A stretch of 25,830 bases of DNA from a virus. Positions 21,047-25,830 of this stretch are shown piece after piece; position 1 is the stretch's first letter; each line of letters starts with the position of its first letter. The notes under the pieces are model-generated. The model made no database searches. It was not told where the DNA came from and was given only the letters and a program-made list of their open reading frames with translations. The stretch lies in the IMG/VR virus record IMGVR_UViG_3300022927_000098, positions 1 through 25,830 of that record, one strand, 5' to 3'. The position numbers and the translations under genes are program-made.

Positions 21047-21488
21047 TTTTCTCTTTCTCTATGATTGCATGAGGTTTGTGGTGAGGATGACTATCCCATC
21101 CTGCTTGAGCCACTTCCCCTATTGTTCCAAAGTAAGGACAAGGTGTTCCTGCCATTTCCATCGCATCAAATACTCGAGGGTCTTGACAGAGTACGGATAC
21201 TGCGGCCACTTTCATACCCATACCATATAGACTTCTTGATAATTTTAGTCGTTCACAGTTCTCATCAGTATTCACTGTTGCACCTGCAATACCGAGTATC
21301 TGTGTTTGAACTGCGGCACTTGCACCTGTTGTACATACGTCTTGATTATTCACGATGACACTAGGTGCTGAAGCTGTGCTTGGTGTTTTGTCTACTGTTG
21401 TTGTTCCAGTAACGGTACTGGATACGGTATTAGTTTCACCATAAGCTAATCCACTTAATAGTATAAAAACTAATACTAAATATTTCAT
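20979..21488 (-). CDS. exported Cys-containing protein with C-terminal membrane helix
   Basis: This encodes 169 residues. A signal peptide MKYLVLVFILLSGLAYG is cut probably after G17. A Thr/Ser-rich linker follows, then a compact domain with C78, C101 and C117 plus C52 and the motif CERLKLSRSLYGMGMKVAAV and RVFDAMEMAGTPCPYFG, which I recall as conserved among marine phages. The last segment (ITSGITLGSLLLLILL) is a membrane helix. The Cys could form disulfides in the periplasm. A role in envelope passage or lysis is plausible only. It begins directly after the preceding stop with no ribosome site of its own. Confidence 0.75.
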   Translation of the reverse strand: MKYLVLVFILLSGLAYGETNTVSSTVTGTTTVDKTPSTASAPSVIVNNQDVCTTGASAAVQTQILGIAGATVNTDENCERLKLSRSLYGMGMKVAAVSVLCQDPRVFDAMEMAGTPCPYFGTIGEVAQAGWDSHPHHKPHAIIEKEKIDKKNKITSGITLGSLLLLILL

Positions 21489-21818
21489 TTATGATTTTGG
21501 ATTATCAGCTTTAATCTGTGCTACTTTAGTTTGCCATGCATCTAAACCATTCTCTGTTATGTACTCAATCTGTTCACCGATTGAGCCATAAAGAGATGTT
21601 CTAGTAGCCACTACTTGAGCATTAGCTTCAGCAGTATTAGCAGCAGATTCAACAGCAGATAAGTCGCTATCAGACGGCTTAGATACACCTGAGATATTCC
21701 ACTCTTTAATGTATGCACCTTGACCATCATCTTGTAAAAGAACATCAGTAGTAAAGTCCACCTCGTTTACTGAGTTAGCCTTTAGATACTCTTTTATTTT
21801 TGTACTTAGTTGTGCCAT
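21489..21818 (-). CDS. XkdW-like / tail-fibre-assembly-type protein
   Basis: This encodes 109 residues. The pattern KPSDSDLSAVESAANTAEAN, then TRTSLYGSIGEQIEYI and NGLDAWQTKVAQIKADNP is the one seen in XkdW-like phage proteins, which are small tail-region proteins of uncertain, probably chaperone-like, role. The N-terminal part (MAQLSTKIKEYLKANS) is helical. AAAGGAG precedes the ATG. It lies directly after a second fibre-assembly-type gene, so both probably help fold or attach the fibres encoded upstream. Confidence 0.75.
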   Translation of the reverse strand: MAQLSTKIKEYLKANSVNEVDFTTDVLLQDDGQGAYIKEWNISGVSKPSDSDLSAVESAANTAEANAQVVATRTSLYGSIGEQIEYITENGLDAWQTKVAQIKADNPKS

Positions 21819-21830
21819 TTGTTTTCTCCT

Positions 21831-22115
21831 TTAATTAGGTTTTGTTGGGAATACGACTGCTTCGACTTGTTCAACAGTAGTTAATCCATTGGTTATATCT
21901 CTCAGTTGAGTTCTATAAGTTTCCCAAGCAGTCTTATCTGCAATAGGACTGTCAGGTAAAACTACCCAATCTGTTTCTGCTAGTAGTTGATTTCTTTTTG
22001 CTCTTAAAATTTGCATATTAAAATTATAAGAATATTCTGCTGTATAAGTTGAATTTATTTCTGCAATTTCTGCATCTGTTAAATTTATTTCTATTCCATT
22101 TACATATTTAATCAT
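21831..22115 (-). CDS. tail-fibre assembly chaperone-like protein
   Basis: This encodes 94 residues. The motif RAKRNQLLAETDWVVLPDSP, followed by TAWETYRTQLRDITNGL, is the hallmark of phage tail assembly chaperone-type proteins (Phage_tail_APC / Tfa-like C-terminal region). These proteins usually lie just downstream of a fibre gene and aid its folding, exactly the arrangement here with four fibre genes upstream. GGAG precedes the ATG, which overlaps the stop of the preceding gene. Confidence 0.8.
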   Translation of the reverse strand: MIKYVNGIEINLTDAEIAEINSTYTAEYSYNFNMQILRAKRNQLLAETDWVVLPDSPIADKTAWETYRTQLRDITNGLTTVEQVEAVVFPTKPN

Positions 22116-22819
22116 TATTTAACTCCATACACTGATAGTATGGCTCCAGCTTTTACTCCTGTTTCAGGACTTCCAGCATTACTTACTATTGTAAATCTAA
22201 TTCCTGAAATAGCAGAGGTTGTTTGAATATTACCTGTTGTTATAGTGCTGTAATTATAAGTATTGGAAACTGCTCCTCCAGTTATAACTGACGTAAAACA
22301 ACTATATGATTTCCAAGAACTTGTTGAATGTGGTTGCTCTAGTGTAAGCATCAAACCATTACTTTTATCTGTATTTGCTCCTAATATTGCTATAAGATTT
22401 ATATCTCCTGTTGAACCAGCAGAATCATAGCCTGTTTCATATCCAATAGCACCTCCAGCACCTGAAGCATTATGATATGCTTGAGTAAAACAAGATGTTT
22501 TAGCTATATTATAATTTGCACCAACATCAGTAGAAACATTAAATTTTAAATTTGCATTATCTGTTGTAGTACCACTACCTTTCCAATTACTAAAATAAAA
22601 ATGAAGTTTTTTATAATCAGAACTGAATATATTAGGGGAACCACTTGATGTAAAACTAACATATGTTGCATCAGATGTTAAAACTGTTTCTGTAATTTTT
22701 ACATAATCACTCGCACCACTCACAGTACCAGTGAAGGCATAGTTAGAAGCTAAGTCTAGCTTTGTGTTATCCACTGCATCATCAGTAATGGAAGGTGTTA
22801 TAATCCGAGTTATTGCCAT
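22115..22819 (-). CDS. tail fibre / receptor-binding-type protein
   Basis: This encodes 234 residues. The N-terminus MAITRIITPSITDDAVDNTK is a short anchoring tag common in phage fibres of marine origin. The rest is Thr/Ser/Asn/Gly-rich beta structure with low charge, ending AGAILSVYGVK, typical of fibre tips. Its ribosome site (AGGAG) is formed by the last codons of the preceding C1q-like gene. It is the last fibre gene before the two assembly chaperones. Role: binding host surface or capping the fibre set, inferred from composition and position. Confidence 0.75.
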   Translation of the reverse strand: MAITRIITPSITDDAVDNTKLDLASNYAFTGTVSGASDYVKITETVLTSDATYVSFTSSGSPNIFSSDYKKLHFYFSNWKGSGTTTDNANLKFNVSTDVGANYNIAKTSCFTQAYHNASGAGGAIGYETGYDSAGSTGDINLIAILGANTDKSNGLMLTLEQPHSTSSWKSYSCFTSVITGGAVSNTYNYSTITTGNIQTTSAISGIRFTIVSNAGSPETGVKAGAILSVYGVK

Positions 22820-22820
22820 G

Positions 22821-23369
22821 TTATGCTCCTATTAATTTATATCCACCAAGAAATGTTTGACCTTCTTGTGCTTTCATTCCTGTATTTGCAGAAGCATCTG
22901 CTAAAAGAACATACGCTTCTATCGTATCTCCTACAGACAAATCCATTGTTATTCCAAGATAAACAGGGAAAAATATCAACTGATTATTTGCTGCTGATGA
23001 GTATTTTCCTTCTTTAAAAGAACTTGAATTTTTAAATATATTTAATTGTATTGTTTCACCATCGTTTCCACAGTCACTAAAGTTTGCAAATACTCCTGTA
23101 TAAATAAAATATTTACCAGCTTTACCACTAGGAACTGTAAAAGTAGTTCCGTCAAAAGCACTATCTGTATCTATTTCTTGTGCTGTCATACCAGTCAATT
23201 TAGTTTGAGTGTTTCTTGAAACAACTTGGCTTGATGCTAATTGACCATAAAAAGCTGGAGTATTCTGTAATCCACTTGCACTTGTTGTTACATTACCACT
23301 ACCATCAGATGAGAATAGAGCATTTCCGTTTGCGTCTTGAAATGTATTTACTTTTATTATGCTACTCAT
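22821..23369 (-). CDS. C1q-like tail fibre protein, cassette 3
   Basis: This encodes 182 residues. The N-terminal tag MSSIIKVNTFQDANGNALFS, with SSDGSGNVT, probably attaches or trimerises the fibre. From NTPAF onward is a C1q/TNF-type jelly roll: TKLTGMTAQEIDTDSAFDGT, FTVPSGKAGKYFIYTGV and the terminal FLGGYKLIGA, the last strand of that fold. It is paralogous to the genes at 23371 and 23869. The last codons (ATA GGA GCA TAA) also provide the Shine-Dalgarno for the next gene. It would bind host receptors as trimers. Confidence 0.8.
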   Translation of the reverse strand: MSSIIKVNTFQDANGNALFSSDGSGNVTTSASGLQNTPAFYGQLASSQVVSRNTQTKLTGMTAQEIDTDSAFDGTTFTVPSGKAGKYFIYTGVFANFSDCGNDGETIQLNIFKNSSSFKEGKYSSAANNQLIFFPVYLGITMDLSVGDTIEAYVLLADASANTGMKAQEGQTFLGGYKLIGA

Positions 23370-23370
23370 T

Positions 23371-23868
23371 TTATGCTCCTATAATTTTGTATCCACCCAT
23401 AAATGTAAAACCATATCCAGCAGCTATAGTTCCACTACTCGCTAGATAACATCTTAAATCATAATAATCAGTTCCGTTTGGTTCTATGATTCCACTAATA
23501 TTTTGAATACCAGCATTCGATGCATCAATTTGAGCCATTACTTGTTCTGTTGTTCCATTTTTGTAAATTGCAACATACATATAAGACATACCTGTAGATA
23601 ATCTAACTTGACCATTTATAACATATCTACCTGATGGAGGTGTCCATCTATAAGTAGAAGTATCAAAATAACTACCAATATCAAAATCTTCTGTAGCTAA
23701 AGAAAGAACAGTCCATGTTGAGCCACTTACTGATTGATTACTAGATAACCTTGCTCTAAATGCTGGAGTATTAGCCGCAAATGATTGTGTTAAATTACCA
23801 GCACCATCACTAGAGATAATAGTATTGCCACCCTTATCCTGTATTGTATTAACTTTTAATATGCTCAT
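23371..23868 (-). CDS. C1q-like tail fibre protein, cassette 2
   Basis: This encodes 165 residues, the shortest of the three paralogues. The N-terminal tag MSILKVNTIQDKGGNTIISS, with DGAGNLT, is closely like that of the 22821 product. The domain then starts at NTPAFRARLSSNQSVSGSTW, passes WTPPSGRYVINGQVRLS and ends FMGGYKIIGA. The middle strands and loops differ strongly from the paralogues while the termini are conserved, as expected of receptor-binding tips that vary. Ribosome site AGGAG lies within the preceding gene's final codons. Confidence 0.8.
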   Translation of the reverse strand: MSILKVNTIQDKGGNTIISSDGAGNLTQSFAANTPAFRARLSSNQSVSGSTWTVLSLATEDFDIGSYFDTSTYRWTPPSGRYVINGQVRLSTGMSYMYVAIYKNGTTEQVMAQIDASNAGIQNISGIIEPNGTDYYDLRCYLASSGTIAAGYGFTFMGGYKIIGA

Positions 23869-24417
23869 CTATGCTCCTATTAATTTAAATCCTGAAAGAA
23901 ATGTTTTTGAATTAGTTGTTGTGGTATTAGTTCCTAAATCATGTGAACCATAAAGTTTAACTGTATCGCCAGCAGATAAAGTAAGAATTACAGAACCAAA
24001 GCTATGTCCTGGAAAACCATTTGTAGGAAAAGATGTTTGTTGGCTTCTATATGAATAGTTATTTATAGAGCCATTTATATATAATGTAGATTCAGTCCAA
24101 TCGTGGTCATTCATATTTTCAAAAACTATTTGCCAAGTGAATAAATATTTACCACCTTTGCCTGTTGGAACAGTGAATGTATTACTAGAAAAAGCACTAT
24201 CTGTGTCATAGGAAACAGAGTTTAAAGTTATTTGTGTCCAAGTAGAATTACCTATTGTTGTTTGTGAAGAAGCTGTAGCAAAAAAACTAGGAGTATTAAC
24301 TCCACCAAATCCACTCTGTGTTGCACCACTGCCTAGTGTTACTGTATCTCCACTACCACCAATCGTAATAGTTGTTCCAGATTGAGGGTTAATTGTATTT
24401 ACTTCTAATGTACTCAT
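23869..24417 (-). CDS. C1q-like tail fibre protein, cassette 1
   Basis: This encodes 182 residues. The N-terminal tag MSTLEVNTINPQSGTTITIG is a diverged version of the paralogues' tag, with a Gly/Ser/Thr-rich linker. The jelly-roll part has NTPSFFATASSQTTIGNSTW, SYDTDSAFSSNTFTVPTGKG and ends FLSGFKLIGA. The ATGA overlap with the preceding gene's stop and a distant AGGGAG suggest coupled translation rather than the AGGAG-in-codons device used at the next three junctions. Its final codons do carry AGGAG for the 23868 start. Confidence 0.8.
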   Translation of the reverse strand: MSTLEVNTINPQSGTTITIGGSGDTVTLGSGATQSGFGGVNTPSFFATASSQTTIGNSTWTQITLNSVSYDTDSAFSSNTFTVPTGKGGKYLFTWQIVFENMNDHDWTESTLYINGSINNYSYRSQQTSFPTNGFPGHSFGSVILTLSAGDTVKLYGSHDLGTNTTTTNSKTFLSGFKLIGA

Positions 24418-24869
24418 GCGATTACGAATGTACTCCCTGATGCAATAGTCAATGTGCCTGATACTGTAATCGGTCCTGCGACTATAGCGTTTTTATTTGA
24501 TGTTACTGTAATGTCTGTAAAGGTCTGATTGTTGACGGAATAATATGTTGAACCTAAAGAGGAGGCTGTAACGGATGCATCACTGGGTGTACCAATATCA
24601 TAGACATTCCCTAAAACCACACCACTAAATGTATCACTGGATAATGGAGCGGATGTGAATGTTATTGTGCTACCGCTGATGGTGTATGCGTCATTCGGAT
24701 ACTGAACAACCCCTGAAATACTAATAATACAATTCTGTTCATTCTCAGGTAAAACATTGACTGCACCTGATTGTAAGGTGAAGGATGTTAATGAACCATT
24801 AAAGCTACCTGAGATATCATCCAAGAGGATGAATCTACCTTGTGTTGGACTTTTGCCTATGTATGCCAT
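24414..24869 (-). CDS. tail fibre connector-type protein
   Basis: This encodes 151 residues. MAYIGKSPTQGRFILLDDIS, then SFTLQSGAVNVLPENEQNCI, ISISGVVQYPNDAYTISGST and DTFSGVVLG form a pattern I recall as common at the base of tail fibres in marine phages. The C-terminal 40 residues are Thr/Ser/Val repeats (VAGPITVSGTLTIASGSTFV) like a beta-helix tip. It precedes the C1q-like cassettes and may be the part that attaches them to the tail. Its stop overlaps the next ATG (ATGA). Confidence 0.75.
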   Translation of the reverse strand: MAYIGKSPTQGRFILLDDISGSFNGSLTSFTLQSGAVNVLPENEQNCIISISGVVQYPNDAYTISGSTITFTSAPLSSDTFSGVVLGNVYDIGTPSDASVTASSLGSTYYSVNNQTFTDITVTSNKNAIVAGPITVSGTLTIASGSTFVIA

Positions 24870-25063
24870 TACTCACCACCCCCATTATCTGTAATTGTGT
24901 TTCCTTCCGCTACCCATTCTAGTATTTCTTGGTAGTGGCGGTTTTCTTCTGAATGAAAAACATATAAAACCTCACCATTTTCGTAAGTTACTTTGTAAAG
25001 ATTACTAAACTTTTTTGTTCCGTCATAATTATCTTCGTATTGTTTTTTAACTGTTTGTATCAT
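24869..25063 (-). CDS. small hypothetical protein in the fibre region
   Basis: This encodes 64 residues, MIQTVKKQYEDNYDGTKKFS to GNTITDNGGGE. It has a beta-rich start (LYKVTYENGEVLYVF) and a helix EILEWVAEGNTI, a combination I recall from small phage proteins beside fibre genes, without known function. It lies between two fibre genes, with a 1-nt overlap downstream and adjacent to the upstream stop. A chaperone or connector role would fit the position but is not shown. Confidence 0.65.
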   Translation of the reverse strand: MIQTVKKQYEDNYDGTKKFSNLYKVTYENGEVLYVFHSEENRHYQEILEWVAEGNTITDNGGGE

Positions 25064-25830
25064 TTATAACTCCGCATCTGCTATGAAGTATGAAGGTGTG
25101 GTACTTGGGTCACCTGTTATTAAAGCTGCATCTCTAGCTGCACCATAAGCTGAATGTGAAAATCTTACATGAACTCCATGACTATCTGTATAAGCTGCAT
25201 CAATATCTGTGCAATCTGCATCTGTAGATTGCCTATCAGTTGATACTAAATTACTAAAAGAAAAGGTTGGATTATTTGTTCTTTTTATTGTTCTAAAGAA
25301 AATATTTGTATATGTGTGGTCTGTATTAACTTTAACTCCAACCCCAATAGGTTTATATACTTCTCCATTAGTTCCAATTTTTTCATAGTATCTATAACAT
25401 CTTTGTAATTGAACATCATGAGGTATGAACTCAAAGTCACTAGCAGATGTACCGACTTCTAGTTGTACTCCTGTGATGTACCATTCGTTAGATGTACTGT
25501 CGGCTAGGTTTACTTGACCGACTGCTCTATCACCATTGGAGTCTGTTTGCCAATCAGTAGGTAAAGTTCCTGATGTGTATGTTGTACCCGCTGCTAAATA
25601 CCAATTAATTCTTAAACCGATACTGTTATTATTACTAAAACTAGAAGCAGTATCACCATTAATAGTTATTGTTTTCTTTTCCCAAGTATCAGCACTATCT
25701 ATTGTATAGGTTTTTGAAAATGATTTATTTCCTACATCTGCATAAAACCAAACTGCATAGGTTCCTGTTTTATTGCTTCTAACCCAAAAAGACAAAGTTA
25801 AACTTTCGGCACTGGATGTACCAAATTTTA
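25064..25830 (-). CDS. C-terminal part of a tail fibre protein (cut by window edge)
   Basis: The frame remains open to the right edge with no start codon needed inside the window; the visible 255 codons are the C-terminal part. The sequence SLTLSFWVRSNKTGTYAVWF, then WEKKTITINGD is typical of a carbohydrate-binding-module-like beta sandwich. It is followed by QLEVGTSASDFEFIPHDVQL and RCYRYYEK, a pattern I recall as common in marine phage fibres. The TTG at 25795 is not a convincing start because homologous sequence clearly continues upstream (FGTSSAESLTL). It is the first visible gene of the minus-strand fibre set. Confidence 0.8.
   Translation of the reverse strand, partial: KFGTSSAESLTLSFWVRSNKTGTYAVWFYADVGNKSFSKTYTIDSADTWEKKTITINGDTASSFSNNNSIGLRINWYLAAGTTYTSGTLPTDWQTDSNGDRAVGQVNLADSTSNEWYITGVQLEVGTSASDFEFIPHDVQLQRCYRYYEKIGTNGEVYKPIGVGVKVNTDHTYTNIFFRTIKRTNNPTFSFSNLVSTDRQSTDADCTDIDAAYTDSHGVHVRFSHSAYGAARDAALITGDPSTTPSYFIADAEL

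Larger units (their letters stand above)
22821..23892 (-). repeat. repeated fibre-gene junction sequence (three copies)
   Basis: Read on the minus strand, GGATTTAAATTAATAGGAGC (23892 downward), GGATACAAAATTATAGGAGC (23394 downward) and GGATATAAATTAATAGGAGC (22844 downward) are near-identical, each followed by ATA or ATAR and then the next ATG. They encode the C-terminal G(F/Y)K(L/I)IGA and, in AGGAG, supply the next gene's ribosome site. Copies are at 23869-23892, 23371-23394 and 22821-22844. Such repeats could serve as recombination sites for fibre cassettes. Confidence 0.75.

Overview
This window is a stretch of an AT-rich tailed-phage genome, most likely a marine podovirus-like phage of the HMO-2011 type. 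The best single clue is the family A DNA polymerase (4927..6981). It carries a DnaJ-like zinc-finger insert (CxxCxGxG and CxxCxAxG motifs) between its exonuclease and polymerase domains, a trait I recall from Puniceispirillum phage HMO-2011 and its relatives. The low GC content would fit a SAR11 or other streamlined marine alphaproteobacterial host, but the host is an inference. No rRNA, tRNA, transposase, integrase or CRISPR array was seen.

Left part, plus strand (1..10392): the DNA-metabolism half. It opens with small early-type genes, one on the minus strand at 405..578, around a divergent control region (579..828) with candidate promoters facing both ways and a 15-bp inverted repeat. Three small overlapping genes follow (829..1433), one of them a DnaJ-like zinc-knuckle protein. 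After a structured gap with a strong sigma70-like promoter come primase (1570), a 32-residue membrane peptide, two unknown proteins, a small lipoprotein, DnaB-like helicase (3658) and DNA polymerase (4927). A second promoter, in the last codons of the polymerase gene, serves a candidate ssDNA-binding protein (7023). Next are a Cas4/RecB-type nuclease (7862), a second candidate PD-(D/E)XK protein (9041), a DUF3310 protein (9408) and a nest of overlapping small genes.

Right part, minus strand (25830 down to 10373): the virion and lysis half. It is a gapless cluster of about 15 kb read leftwards. It starts with the tail-fibre genes (25830..22115), including three tandem C1q-like fibre cassettes whose 3' ends also act as the Shine-Dalgarno of the next gene. 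Then come two fibre-assembly-chaperone-like proteins, two signal-peptide proteins whose genes overlap by 68 nt, small membrane/coiled-coil proteins, a Q/A-rich structural protein, several unknowns, a 1378-residue probable internal ejection protein, a holin-like protein and a lytic transglycosylase-like protein. Terminase, portal, capsid and tail-tube genes are absent and presumably lie beyond the right edge.

The two halves converge, and their last genes overlap tail-to-tail by 20 bp at 10373..10392 with no terminator between them. Gaps above 300 bases without a gene do not occur. The longest is 579..828, described under its own features.
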